Made by a program: the position numbers and the translations under genes. A model generated the notes under the pieces. That model saw only the letters and a program-made list of their open reading frames with translations, did no database searches and was not told where the DNA came from. This document shows positions 55,044-63,953 of a stretch of 64,000 bases of DNA, piece by piece (within the stretch, counting starts at the first letter, position 1; each line of letters begins with the position of its first letter). Location: NCBI GenBank assembly GCA_021793155.1, contig JAJYTF010000014.1, positions 1 through 64,000 on the forward strand, in the 5' to 3' direction. The stretch comes from Pseudomonadota bacterium (GTDB lineage Bacteria; Pseudomonadota; Alphaproteobacteria; Rhodospirillales; Magnetospirillaceae).

Positions 55044-57392
55044 TTAGAATGTTGCGCGCATTCCTGCCCACAGATTGAACGGCGCGGCGGGGGTGAGGAA
55101 ACGGTCGGCGGCGGGATAGCCGAATTCCGAACCGTCGCTGTAGATGCCCGCTGTTGCGTATCTGGAATTGAGCAGATTATTCGCCCGGACATAAGCCGTG
55201 GCATAGCTGGTCAGCCGATAGTCGGTCTCGGCGTTGAAGACCGCGAAGGGCGCCGTCTTCGCCTGCAGATTGGCTTCGTCGCCTTGCAGAAAGACCCCGC
55301 TCTGCGCCACCATGTCGCCGCCCACCGTCCAGCGCGAGGTCACGTCGTAGCTGGCGCCCGCCTTGAACGAGTGCATGGGAATCCCCGGCATGACGCTGCC
55401 CGGCCGCACGTAGATATTGCCGCTGGCATCGGCGCCCGGATTGGACGGGTTGTTGATGGCGAAGGGGCTCTCGAAGGTCGCGCGGACCAGGGAATAGCCG
55501 GCGAACCAACTGAAGGCGCCCATCCGGCCATCTAAGTTGGTTTCCAGCCCGAACCGCTGGGTATAGCCGGCGTTCTGGAAGAAGCCCGAGGTCAGCTGCG
55601 CCGGCGCGCTGACGAAGATGATGTCGTTCTGGTTGTTGGAGAAGAACCCGGCGGCGGACCAGTTGACCACGTCCTTGTCCTTGCCCTTGTCACCCAGCTG
55701 GACCCGGCCGCGGGCGCCGGCTTCGATGCTGCGCGACACCACCTGCTTGAGCGGCGGGTCGCCGGCAAAGGCGTTGGGCACCGTGCACGGCAGGTCGGGA
55801 TTGGCGCATTCCAGCTCGGCGGGTGTCGGCACCCGGTTGGCCTCGCTGTAATTGGTGAACGCCGTGACCGCGGGACTGACTTTCCAGGCCAGGCCGGCCG
55901 AAGGATTGACGCGGAAATAGGCGTGGTCGCCGTTGAGCGCCGTGCCGTTCTGGTCGAGAAGCCTGATTTCGGCGGCGTTGTAGCGGCCGGCCAGGGTCAG
56001 GCTCAGGCTCTTGGTCAGCGACAGGGTGTCGGTGGCGTAAAGGCCGCCATAGATGTTGTCGGCCCGCAGGCTGGTGTAGTTGTTGGCACCGCCCAGGGTA
56101 TAGCCGGTGGGAACGACGATGCGTTGGGCGTTGAAGCTGCCGGTGACGGTCGAGGAGGTGTAGGCGGTGCGCCCCGCATCCAGGCTGACGCCGGCGACGA
56201 CGGTGTTGTCTTTGCTGAACAGCGTGCTCTGGTGGGAGAGTTGCGCCGAAGCGCCGGCACTGTCGGTCTGGGTCAGCACGTCGTTGATCTGGCCGATGGG
56301 GCTGGCGGGCGTGGGAATAGGGGCGCCGGAAAGACTGAATAGCTGGGCGCCGGTATCGTCGCACAGGAGCCCGCTCAGCCCGCCGCCGCAATCGCCGAAT
56401 TGGCTGGTGTTGCCATTCGTCACGGCGGTGCGCAGATGGCGGAAATAGGCATTGCCCTGCACCGCGGTCGACTCGTCGAAATCGTGGGAGCCGCGCAGAT
56501 CGGCCGCGGCGACGCTGTTGCGCTGGTTGTCCGGGGTGGTGAACGGCGATGACCACGAGGCATCGAGGATTTGCGTCGGCGTGGCACCGTTATTGCCGAG
56601 ATAGGAGGCGGCCAGAGTGATGCCGAGGCCGATCTCGGTCGAGTCGCCGCGCCAATCGAAGTCGCTGTAGCTTTGCAGCATGCGAGCTGGCGAGTAGAGC
56701 CGCCAGCCGTCGTCGTTGAGCGCCTGCGCACCGGTGTAGAAACCGAAATCGCCGACTTGGCCGCCCACCTCGGCAAGCGCCTTGGCCCGGCCGAAGGTGC
56801 CGCCGGCCAGCTCGGCCGAGCCACCCTGAGTATTGAAGCCGTTCTTCATGTCCAGCGAGATGGAGCCACCCAGGGCGTTCAGTCCGAACACCGGATTGGA
56901 ACCCGGCAGCAGCTGCATCTTGTTGATGGCGAACGAAGGGATCGTGTCCCAGTTGACGACGTCGCCGAAGGCTTCGTTGACCCGCATGCCGCCCTGGTAG
57001 ATGGCCAGTCCTTGCGGCTGGCCCAGCACCGGCGAGGCGGTGAAGCCGCGGAATGACAGGCTGGGCATCAGTTCGTTGCCCTGATAGTCGGCGGTCGACA
57101 CCGAACTGAGCCGACGCTCCAGCACGTCGCCGATGCCGAACGGTTCGCCCTGCGTCATCTCGGGCGCCGAGAAGGTCTGCACGTCCGACGGCACCTTGTC
57201 CTTCTCGATCCCGGTGCCCAGCACGGGGGAGACGCCGATCACCTCCATCGGCGGAACCTGGTAGACCGTCTGGTCCTCGGCAACGGCCAGGTTCGGCAGC
57301 AGGCCGATCGTCGCACCGGCGACGGCCAAGACCCCTACGCCACGCATCCCGATCGCCCCCATCTTCGGCCATTCCCCCGACATTCGCGGCAA
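55044..57392 (-). CDS. TonB-dependent outer-membrane receptor
   Basis: 782 residues. A leader with hydrophobic core (GVGVLAVAGATIGLLPNLAVA) precedes the plug domain (SVSTADYQGNELMPSLSFRG, LAIYQGGMRVNEAFGDVVNW, NPVFGLNALGGSISLDMKNG), then a large barrel ending WAGMRATF. One cysteine pair (about CGGGLSGLLC) sits in an outer loop. Ligand cannot be assigned; no siderophore or cobalamin genes adjoin. Several in-frame ATGs occur (57392, 57383, 57362, 57347); the true start is uncertain. Confidence 0.9.
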   Translation of the reverse strand: MPRMSGEWPKMGAIGMRGVGVLAVAGATIGLLPNLAVAEDQTVYQVPPMEVIGVSPVLGTGIEKDKVPSDVQTFSAPEMTQGEPFGIGDVLERRLSSVSTADYQGNELMPSLSFRGFTASPVLGQPQGLAIYQGGMRVNEAFGDVVNWDTIPSFAINKMQLLPGSNPVFGLNALGGSISLDMKNGFNTQGGSAELAGGTFGRAKALAEVGGQVGDFGFYTGAQALNDDGWRLYSPARMLQSYSDFDWRGDSTEIGLGITLAASYLGNNGATPTQILDASWSSPFTTPDNQRNSVAAADLRGSHDFDESTAVQGNAYFRHLRTAVTNGNTSQFGDCGGGLSGLLCDDTGAQLFSLSGAPIPTPASPIGQINDVLTQTDSAGASAQLSHQSTLFSKDNTVVAGVSLDAGRTAYTSSTVTGSFNAQRIVVPTGYTLGGANNYTSLRADNIYGGLYATDTLSLTKSLSLTLAGRYNAAEIRLLDQNGTALNGDHAYFRVNPSAGLAWKVSPAVTAFTNYSEANRVPTPAELECANPDLPCTVPNAFAGDPPLKQVVSRSIEAGARGRVQLGDKGKDKDVVNWSAAGFFSNNQNDIIFVSAPAQLTSGFFQNAGYTQRFGLETNLDGRMGAFSWFAGYSLVRATFESPFAINNPSNPGADASGNIYVRPGSVMPGIPMHSFKAGASYDVTSRWTVGGDMVAQSGVFLQGDEANLQAKTAPFAVFNAETDYRLTSYATAYVRANNLLNSRYATAGIYSDGSEFGYPAADRFLTPAAPFNLWAGMRATF

Positions 57393-57540
57393 ACTGCTGA
57401 AATTACGGTAGGTACGGCGGCAATGAAGGTCAAAACAATAGGTTACATCTTGCCATAAGGTATTAGACCTGTGGGTGGCGCGCGCTTCCCGCTATGCCCT
57501 TGGTACGCATCTGGGGAGTAAAACGAGCGGAGAATCCCCG

Positions 57541-59445
57541 ATGGATCTGCTCGGCGGCTCGGGGATAACATTTCAAACCTTCGGCGAAACCTTCGAGATG
57601 GATCTTGTGTCCCAGACGCAATCAATGCCCTCCGACCGGCCCATCGAGCGCTCGCCGGATAGAGTCGGGCTCGCAGGATCGCCCGAATCCGCACTGAACA
57701 GACTGGGAGAATTTCGCGACCGCGGATTGGAGGAGGCGTTCTCGACCTCGATCCAAGACAGCTCGCGAGCCCTTGGGCGCTTCAGCATCCTGGCCACCTC
57801 GCTGACCAGCCTGGCCTTCGCGCCGTTGGACCTGATCACACTACACGGCCAACAGCTGGCCTTCTTTCTCGGCTGCCGCGCCGTCGTCGCCGTCATTTGC
57901 GTCGCAACGCTGGTGATCATGGCGCGGGCGGCGGAGCTGGGTCGGGCCATCAGGACCACCCATATCGGCCTCTATGCTTTCTTTACCGTGAATGCCCTGG
58001 TGTTCAACCACCCGGGTCTGCAGCATCAGGGGCATTCCATCTTCCCGCTGATCGCCATCGGCCTTTGGCTTGGAACGCCGGGGCGGCTGGGAGCGGTTGC
58101 CGGACTCAGCCTTTACGGGTCGGGCATCAGCCTGCTGTTGTGGAGCAGGACCGGCGACTACCCTCCTGAGGCGGTGGACGTCGGCGTCAACCTGATCGAC
58201 ATCGTGGCTGCCTACCTTGTCGGCCTGGTCATCCGCATGCAAAGCGGGAGATTGCGCCGCGAGCATTTCCTCCGCCTGCTACGCGAGCGGGAGGCCAAGC
58301 GGGAATTGGCCGCGGCGAAGGAGGCCGCGGAGGCGGGTACGCGCGCCAAGAGCGAGTTCCTCGCCATCATGAGCCACGAGATCCGCACGCCGATGAACGG
58401 CATCCTGGGCATGACCCGGTTGGCACTCGACGGTCCGCTTGACGATGAACAGCGGGAAAACGTCGATGTCATCCGCCTGTCCGCCGAGGCCCTGCTGACC
58501 CTGTTGGATGACATCCTGGACTTTTCCAAGCTGGAAGCCGGCAAGCTGGATACCGAGCGGGTCCCGTTCGATGCACGCCAGGTCGTGGCCGAGGTGGTCA
58601 TCCTGATGCGCTCGCGGGCGGCGGAAAAATCCCTGTCCCTCGACGCCGAGGTCGACCCGGCGATTCCCGCGTGGTTGGCGGGCGACCCCGGCCGCCTGCG
58701 GCAGATCCTGCTCAATCTGGTGGGCAATGCGGTCAAGTTCACGGAAAAGGGCGGCGTAGCGGTCACGGCCACGGCTGTTCCCGGCGGGCGGATCCATTTC
58801 GCGGTGAGCGATACCGGAATCGGCATCGACGCCGCATCGGTGGACAAGCTGTTCAGCGCCTTTACCCAGGTGGATGGCTCCATCAGCCGGCGTTTCGGCG
58901 GGACCGGCCTGGGCCTGGCCATCTCGCGGCGGCTGGTCGACGCGCTGGGCGGCACCATCGGCGTCGACAGCGAGCCTGGAAAGGGTTCGACGTTCTGGTT
59001 CGAACTGCCGCTGGGCGAAACCGCCGCCCCGCCGGCAGCGGCACAAGAACCAGCGATCGGCGACATCCCGCCGCTCCGCATCCTGTTGGCCGAGGACAAC
59101 CCGGTCAATCAGATGGTGGCGGTGAAGCTGCTGAGCCGCCACGGCCATCAGGTGGAAGTGGCGGCCGATGGCCTGAAGGTGGTGGAAGCGGTGGAGCGCG
59201 ACGACTATGATCTGGTCCTGATGGACATGCACATGCCGGAACTGGACGGCCTTACGGCCACCACCCGCATCCGCGCCCTGCCGGGCGCCAAGTCCAAGAT
59301 CCCTATCGTGGCGATGACCGCCAATACCATGAACGAGGATCGTGAGCGCTGCCTGGCCGCCGGCATGGACGATTACCTGCCCAAGCCGGTGGACGTGCCA
59401 AAGCTGATGACCGTCCTGGCGCGTTTGGCTGCGGTAAGAACATGA
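57541..59445 (+). CDS. Membrane-bound hybrid histidine kinase/response regulator
   Basis: 634 residues. A polar leader, then about five or six membrane helices (roughly residues 75-235) forming a membrane-embedded sensor, a coiled coil, HisKA with [12 protein letters not shown], HATPase with [19 protein letters not shown] and GGTGLGLAI, and a C-terminal receiver ([11 protein letters not shown]; phospho-Asp in [13 protein letters not shown]; Lys in PKPVDVPK). GGAG eight bases upstream supports ATG 57541; a GTG at 57475 is the longer alternative. No partner output gene is adjacent. Confidence 0.92.
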   Translation: MDLLGGSGITFQTFGETFEMDLVSQTQSMPSDRPIERSPDRVGLAGSPESALNRLGEFRDRGLEEAFSTSIQDSSRALGRFSILATSLTSLAFAPLDLITLHGQQLAFFLGCRAVVAVICVATLVIMARAAELGRAIRTTHIGLYAFFTVNALVFNHPGLQHQGHSIFPLIAIGLWLGTPGRLGAVAGLSLYGSGISLLLWSRTGDYPPEAVDVGVNLIDIVAAYLVGLVIRMQSGRLRREHFLRLLREREAKRELAAAKEAAEAGTRAKSEFLAIMSHEIRTPMNGILGMTRLALDGPLDDEQRENVDVIRLSAEALLTLLDDILDFSKLEAGKLDTERVPFDARQVVAEVVILMRSRAAEKSLSLDAEVDPAIPAWLAGDPGRLRQILLNLVGNAVKFTEKGGVAVTATAVPGGRIHFAVSDTGIGIDAASVDKLFSAFTQVDGSISRRFGGTGLGLAISRRLVDALGGTIGVDSEPGKGSTFWFELPLGETAAPPAAAQEPAIGDIPPLRILLAEDNPVNQMVAVKLLSRHGHQVEVAADGLKVVEAVERDDYDLVLMDMHMPELDGLTATTRIRALPGAKSKIPIVAMTANTMNEDRERCLAAGMDDYLPKPVDVPKLMTVLARLAAVRT

Positions 59446-59453
59446 CCGAAATT

Positions 59454-59500
59454 TGGCGCACACGGCGAGATTTGCACTCACAACCTCGGCCTTCGGAGGA
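59454..59500 (-). repeat. Degenerate 3' fragment of a tRNA-Arg gene (old attachment site)
   Basis: The 46-base stretch TGGCGCACACGGCGAGATTT...CCTTCGGAGG is similar to the 3' half of tRNA-Arg(CCG) and to the copy at 60730-60779, differing at about six positions. The T-loop is altered (TGCAAAT instead of TTCGAAT) and no 5' half is present. Reads as an old att duplicate. Confidence 0.65.
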
Positions 59501-59648
59501 TTATGGTCGATCCGTAACGCCGTGAAAAACCAAGGTGTTTCGCCAAGTTGAAAAAGCCAATTCGTGTTCCGTTCACCCCCCTTTCCGGGGTTTCGGGGGA
59601 TGTAAAGGGGATGTGGCGCGGCACCTGTTGCCGAGATGTTCGCTTGGC

Positions 59649-59924
59649 TCAGCGCCCGAACAATTCGCTGTGGGAGCCAAGTCGGACGAGTTGCATGATG
59701 TCGGCATCTGGCTTGCGGTAGATCAGCAGCAAGTCGGGCTTGATGTGGCATTCCCGGTGATCGATCCAGTCGCCGGTCAACGCATGGTCTCGATGCCGAG
59801 GCGGCAACGGTTCGTCGGCTGCCAGAAGTTCCAAGAGCGGTGGCAAAGTCGCGTCGATGTCTCGATGCCTGGATTGCGCTTTGACACGCTTGAAGTCCCG
59901 CCGGAAGACGGTCGTGGGTTCAAT
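59649..59924 (-). CDS. yafQ: YafQ-type mRNA interferase toxin with probable ATT start codon
   Basis: 91 residues, the size of E. coli YafQ (92). All catalytic residues are visible: His in RDHALTGDW, the RECHIKPDLLLIYR block (His and Asp), and His in RLGSHSELFGR. The frame opens only after a stop just upstream, and its sole position that gives a full-length toxin is ATT at 59922-59924, overlapping the antitoxin TGA as ATTGA where related pairs have ATGA. The next candidate, TTG at 59846, would delete the first 26 residues including the conserved EPTTVFRRDFKR helix. Confidence 0.82.
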   Translation of the reverse strand: MEPTTVFRRDFKRVKAQSRHRDIDATLPPLLELLAADEPLPPRHRDHALTGDWIDHRECHIKPDLLLIYRKPDADIMQLVRLGSHSELFGR

Positions 59925-60183
59925 CCTCCGCGCGGTTCAGGTCGGCCATCAAGTCCGAGACGGTATCGAAAGACGGCAGGTCGCCGCGCCGCGCCTCTTC
60001 CATGGCGGCGACGGTTTCGGCGTTCGGACGCAGGTCGAACGGCAAGGTGTGTTCGCGCGCCACCTTCGTCAGCAGAATGCGGATGGCATCGGACACAGAC
60101 ATGCCCATGCCGGCCAGGACGGCGGCCGCTTCCGCCTTGGTGGCCGCGTCAATCCGTGCCCTGACAATGGAATCGGTTCTCAT
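59920..60183 (-). CDS. dinJ: DinJ/RelB-family antitoxin
   Basis: 87 residues. Ribbon-helix-helix N-terminus (DSIVRARIDAATKAEAAAVL, then MGMSVSDAIRILLTKVA) and an acidic C-terminal toxin-wrapping part (NAETVAAMEEARRGDLPSFD). It overlaps the yafQ-like toxin gene by 5 bases, in standard antitoxin-first order. GAGGG lies before ATG 60183. The pair sits between two tRNA-Arg fragments, as expected of an addiction module on mobile DNA. Confidence 0.92.
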   Translation of the reverse strand: MRTDSIVRARIDAATKAEAAAVLAGMGMSVSDAIRILLTKVAREHTLPFDLRPNAETVAAMEEARRGDLPSFDTVSDLMADLNRAED

Positions 60184-60729
60184 AGGATCTGCCCTCTGTG
60201 TAGCCACATTGTAGCCACGTACAGCCGGGGTAGCAATCGCCCTTTCGGGGGCAGGAAAACAGTCGCTTTTTCTGCCCGCCTTTCTGGCCGATGCCGCCGC
60301 AGGGTGCCCGGAAACTGTCGCCTTCGGGCTGGTCCCAGCGAGCTTCTACAAGCTCATCCGTAACCGCTTCACGGTCCCCTACCGGGAAAGAAGACCGTGA
60401 GCACTATGTAAGATATGGAGGCGACCTGAGACCGGAACAGCTTCGTAACCGCGGTGCGACGAACGTGTTACACCGCCCTTTTTTATCCTGCATATTTTCG
60501 TGATATCTGAGGGGGGCTGCCAGCAGGGTGGCCCTTGCCAGATGGGGGTGCGGTCGGCCTATCCATTCTTCCCGCCCATCGAGCCATTACCTGCACGGGT
60601 AACTGCTGGTCGTCGCCTTTACTATAGGAGCGGGGAAGGGGCACCCTTCATGAGCGGTATAGGTCTGACGCTCGAATGAGGTAGCAACACCAAGGGAATG
60701 GCGGGAAACTGCGGAGTCTTCGAAGAAAA
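60184..60729. other. Intergenic mobile-element DNA without recognisable gene
   Basis: Between the antitoxin gene and the second tRNA-Arg fragment. GTAGCCAC occurs twice in the first 20 bases beyond the antitoxin start, a possible autoregulatory site. A short open stretch near 60225-60400 ends VPASFYKLIRNRF-TVPYRERRP but has no start codon or family match and could be a gene remnant. Confidence 0.4.
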
Positions 60730-60779
60730 TGGCGCACCCGGCGAGATTCGAACTCACGACCTCTGCCTTCGGAGGGCAA
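60730..60779 (-). repeat. 3' fragment of tRNA-Arg(CCG), probable att site of the right-hand element
   Basis: The minus strand reads TTGCC-CTCCGAA-GGCAG (anticodon arm, anticodon CCG), the T-arm GTCGTGAGTTCGAATCTC, and CGGGTGCGCCA, i.e. the 3' half of tRNA-Arg including CCA. The 5' half is missing: the DNA beyond it is AT-rich and unrelated. This is the footprint left by tyrosine-integrase insertion at a tRNA 3' end. On its right, GTGTCGC and TGTGCCA/GGCACA motifs repeat (60835-60900), as near integrase arm sites. Confidence 0.8.
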
Positions 60780-61118
60780 TATAGCGGCTATAAATACCGC
60801 CGTCAAATCAATAAAATCAACATATTGGCGTCTCAGTGTGTCGCTACATATCGCAGTTTGTCGCTCGGCACTGTGCCAAAATTGTGCCACGGCACAGGCT
60901 CTCGGCGCAACGTTTTGCGACACCATGAGGCGTGACACTCTGCCCTGGTGGGCAGATATCACGCTTGAAACGCAGGGATAAAATAGGTCTTGACAGAATC
61001 GCATTTCGCCATGCAGCTTGGATGTGTGGCGTGCGATGAGGCCGCCGCAGCGTTATTTTGAGCCCGGTTGCCGCCGTTTTTTTGGCGGATGGCTCGCTCC
61101 GAGACTCGGAGTCTGTCC

Positions 61119-61457
61119 ATGCAACCGGACGCTCTTCTTAGTTCTTCCCTCGCCGCTGACGACTACAAACTCCTTTCCTACGACGCCGCTGCCGCGTACC
61201 TGGATATCACGCCGGTGGCCCTGCGCAATAAGGTCTACCGTGGCGAGGGACCGGTTCCGACCGTCATCAAGCGGCGGACCTTCTTCGCCCTCTGCGACCT
61301 TCGGGAATACGTCCAGCGCCATCGTCGCCCGTCGGCGGCGACGGTCAGGCCAGTGCTGGCCGAAACCTCTCTCGCCGAACTCATGGTGCCGCAGAAGCGG
61401 CGCCGGGGCCGTCCGACCATCGCCGAGACGATGGCGCGCTCGGGCGGGGAGGGCTGA
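61119..61457 (+). CDS. AlpA/excisionase-like HTH protein
   Basis: 112 residues. LLSYDAAAAYLDITPVALRN followed by KVYRGEGPVPTVIKRRTFF matches the winged-helix layout of AlpA- and excisionase-type proteins (HTH, then a wing with an R-x-F element); the tail is basic (QKRRRGRP). It probably regulates excision or replication of the element to its right. GGAG seven bases before ATG 61119 fixes the start. First gene of a four-gene run. Confidence 0.75.
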   Translation: MQPDALLSSSLAADDYKLLSYDAAAAYLDITPVALRNKVYRGEGPVPTVIKRRTFFALCDLREYVQRHRRPSAATVRPVLAETSLAELMVPQKRRRGRPTIAETMARSGGEG

Positions 61458-61460
61458 GCC

Positions 61461-61781
61461 ATGTCGACCAAACGTCCCACCGCTGCCGACGATGCCTACC
61501 GGGTTCTCTCCTCTCTCATTTCCGCTCTCGATCACGCGGCCTATGCCTATGACCGGGACAAGAACTGGGAATCCGAACACCTGTTGTTCATTGCCGGACT
61601 GAACGCGGATGAGATTGAACGGTCTTACCGTCGCACCATTCGGAAACGCCATTACCTCATCTCCGGTCCATGCACTCTTCGTGACTGGGTGCGGTTGCCC
61701 GAGAACCTTGACCTCGGTCGCAAGCTGGTCACAGAACACAGGGCACGGAAAGCCCAGCGGGAAAACGGGGATGCCGCATGA
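61461..61781 (+). CDS. Small element-encoded protein of unknown function
   Basis: 106 residues, helical and charged (AYDRDKNWESEHLLFIAGL, RSYRRTIRKRHYLISGP, TLRDWVRLPENLDLGRKLV). No family recognised. It starts 3 bases after the AlpA-like gene and overlaps repA by 4 bases (ATGA), so it belongs to the replication operon. Confidence 0.72.
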   Translation: MSTKRPTAADDAYRVLSSLISALDHAAYAYDRDKNWESEHLLFIAGLNADEIERSYRRTIRKRHYLISGPCTLRDWVRLPENLDLGRKLVTEHRARKAQRENGDAA

Positions 61782-62779
61782 TGCGCCGCCCCTCCATGAT
61801 CGCTTTGCAGATGGCGGGCGAACCGGGAGGGGCGGCACCGCCGCCTATCCCCCTTTGGCAGGACTATCTTTCCTTGGCCGCCCTGCTGACGTCGCCGCCG
61901 CCCGAACTGCGCTTCGTCATCCCCGGTCTGCTCAGCGGGGCGCTGGGTCTGCTGGTCAGCGCGGGCGGCCAGGGCAAGAGCATGTTGGCCCTGGAGATCG
62001 CCGCCAGCATCGCCGTGGGCCGGGACGTGTTCGGTGTCCTCGGCGAGAACCCGCCCTCCGGTCGGGTGATCATCGTCGCCGCGGAGGATCCCGCGGACAT
62101 CCTGGCTCATCGGCTGCATGCCCTCGTCAAGTCACTGACCCCCGAGGAGCGGGCGCAGTTCGTCGACCGCGTGCGCATCAAATCCGTCCTCGGCCAAGGC
62201 TGGAATCTGGGAACATGGAGCGGTCAGGCGTTTGTGCCGTCTGTCGGCCTGTCCGTCCTGGCTTCGGAGATCGAGGCGTGGCAGCCGTCCTTGATGGTCG
62301 TCGACACCTTCAATAGGACCCTCGCGGGCATGAGCGAAAATGACAATGCGATTGTGGGCGCCATCGCCTCGGAGATCGAACGCATCATCGCGCCGACGAG
62401 GACGGCGGCTCTGGTCCTGCACCATGTCAACAAAGGGGCCGCCCTGGCCGGGCAGGGGGACGTCCAGCAGGCGACCCGGGGCGCGTCCGCCCTCACGGAC
62501 AATGCCAGGCTCCAAATCAACTTGGTCGGCATGTCCGCAGACGAAGCGGACGCTCGAGGCGTCCTCGCCGAGGACCGGCGGCAGTGGGTGCGGATGGTCT
62601 GGGCCAAGTCCAACTATTCCCCGCCGCGTGGGGACCAGTGGCTGCGGCGCCTGCCGGGCGGCGTTCTCGGCGCGGACGATCCACCGGAGGCGATGGTGTC
62701 GGCACCGAAGGAACGGAAGGGCGGCCCCCGCCGCCGTAAGGTCGGAGGGGACGAAGTCGATGCCCGCATCCCCTGGTAA
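61778..62779 (+). CDS. repA: RepA-type hexameric replicative helicase (IncQ-like)
   Basis: 333 residues, RecA-fold. Walker A SAGGQGKSMLALEIAASIA at about 61-79, an acidic VAAEDPADILAHRL segment (about 99-112), Walker B LMVVDTFNR (about 172-180) and the sensor ALVLHHVNKG. Layout and size are close to RSF1010 RepA (279 residues) and the AAA_25 family. It would unwind the replicon at oriV in the absence of host DnaB. The gene overlaps repC by 20 bases. The basic tail (KERKGGPRRRKV) is unlike RSF1010. Confidence 0.88.
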   Translation: MMRRPSMIALQMAGEPGGAAPPPIPLWQDYLSLAALLTSPPPELRFVIPGLLSGALGLLVSAGGQGKSMLALEIAASIAVGRDVFGVLGENPPSGRVIIVAAEDPADILAHRLHALVKSLTPEERAQFVDRVRIKSVLGQGWNLGTWSGQAFVPSVGLSVLASEIEAWQPSLMVVDTFNRTLAGMSENDNAIVGAIASEIERIIAPTRTAALVLHHVNKGAALAGQGDVQQATRGASALTDNARLQINLVGMSADEADARGVLAEDRRQWVRMVWAKSNYSPPRGDQWLRRLPGGVLGADDPPEAMVSAPKERKGGPRRRKVGGDEVDARIPW

Positions 62780-63713
62780 GATACGCACCAGCCATGCCCG
62801 CCTTGATCCGGTCACGCCGCAGGTCGGGTTGTTCCGCGCCCTGGCGGACCGCGCTCCATCCACGTCGACGGACAGCGTCCGCGTCGTCATGGAACGCGCC
62901 GGAGTTGTCCACGAGTACCGTTCCGCCAGCCCTCTGGGGCCGGTGGAGTGGCGGACGCTGCTGGTCATCTGCGCCCTGGCCGGGCTGGACGGGGATCCCG
63001 TCGCCACGCCTGACGACAGCGCGGTGGTCGGCGCCACCATCCCGGAGGGGCGCGCGTCCACCGCTCCCTCGCTGCGCGTCCGCACCACCGTCTATGCGCT
63101 GCTCCGCGAACTGGGAGTCCAGGACAGCGGACGCACACGTCGACGCCTGGTCGAGTCCCTCAAGCGGCTGGCCTGTATCCGGCTGTTCCTGTCGATGGGA
63201 AGCCGGACGTTGTCGGCGGCGAACCTGCTGTCGTTCGCCGTGGATGAACGGACCGGCGAACTGATGATCGGCCTGTCGCCGCAGGTGGCGGCGCCCATCC
63301 TGGGCGAGGTGCGGCAATACACCGCCGTCTCCCTCGAGGAGGTGCGGACGCTGTCCAGCCCCGCCGCCGTCATCCTCCATGCCGCGCTGTCCGCCAGGCT
63401 GAATCCCGGCGAGACATGCCGCTATGCCGTGGACACGATCGGCGATCTCGTCTACGGCGTCACCACGGACGCGGCGACCCGCCGCAAGCGGCGGGGACGG
63501 GTTCGCGCCGCCGTCGCCGAGCTGGGAAGCCTGCCCGCCTGGCAAACCCATGTCGAGAACGGGATGGTGAGCGTCCACCGGCTGCGGACGTGCTACCCGT
63601 CACGGGATGCCGTGGAACCCGTCACGCCGAACCGTGCGACCCGTCACAGGCGAAACGCGGCAATCCCAGAGGCGGCGCGGCGTTCACACGATTCGCCGCA
63701 TTCATCTTATTAG
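62760..63713 (+). CDS. repC: RepC-like replication initiator (IncQ-like)
   Basis: 317 residues. I infer RepC identity from position after repA, size (RSF1010 RepC is 283), and its two winged-helix-like parts: PVEWRTLLVICALAGLDGD, TTVYALLRELGVQDSGRTRR (first) and SLEEVRTLSSPAAVILHAAL with DLVYGVTTDAATRRKRRGRV (second), as in iteron-binding Rep proteins. GGAGGGG lies upstream of ATG 62760. The last about 40 codons overlap the 22-base iterons that follow, so origin and initiator share DNA. Confidence 0.78.
   Translation: MPASPGKIRTSHARLDPVTPQVGLFRALADRAPSTSTDSVRVVMERAGVVHEYRSASPLGPVEWRTLLVICALAGLDGDPVATPDDSAVVGATIPEGRASTAPSLRVRTTVYALLRELGVQDSGRTRRRLVESLKRLACIRLFLSMGSRTLSAANLLSFAVDERTGELMIGLSPQVAAPILGEVRQYTAVSLEEVRTLSSPAAVILHAALSARLNPGETCRYAVDTIGDLVYGVTTDAATRRKRRGRVRAAVAELGSLPAWQTHVENGMVSVHRLRTCYPSRDAVEPVTPNRATRHRRNAAIPEAARRSHDSPHSSY
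63596..63661 (+). repeat. Three 22-base iterons
   Basis: CCCGTCAC occurs at 63596, 63618 and 63640, exactly 22 bases apart, with partial conservation of the rest of each unit (first two share CCGTG near the end). A further weak half unit may precede them (63574-63595). Exact spacing of two helical turns is the hallmark of initiator-binding iterons; IncQ plasmids have about three and a half units of 20-22 bases. Confidence 0.8.
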
Positions 63714-63779
63714 ATTCCAATAGATCCAAGGGCCGTCCGCCCAGATCGGACGGTCGGCCCCCTCGTCCCTTCGGGACAA

Positions 63780-63818
63780 GGCACCCGCCCTGCCCCTGCC
63801 GGGTCAGGGGAGAAAATC
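63780..63818 (+). repeat. Left arm of wide inverted repeat, ssi-like
   Basis: Starts GGCACCCGCCCTGCCCCTGC and ends AGGGGAGAAAATC; contains its own small hairpin (CCCCTG-CCGGGT-CAGGGG). Its reverse complement with one substitution and one shifted base recurs at 63954-63992. Confidence 0.85.
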
Positions 63819-63953
63819 TTGTCGGCGGGCCTGGAAGGCGCGTACAGCCCCGGCGCGGCGGCGGGATGATGCTTCCGTCGTCCTGACCGTCGGCGGGCCT
63901 GTAGACCGCCTTCCTGTCGATTGGCGGGCCGTTCGGCTCTGTGTCGGCCGGGC

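Noticed and set aside
59454-59500. Intact tRNA-Arg gene
   Set aside because: No 5' half, D-arm or matching acceptor strand is found, and the T-loop is mutated.
60648-61004. Minus-strand open frame of 118 codons across the tRNA-Arg fragment
   Set aside because: It reads through the tRNA fragment (GREFESRRVRHF is the usual translation of a tRNA T-arm) and has no family signature.
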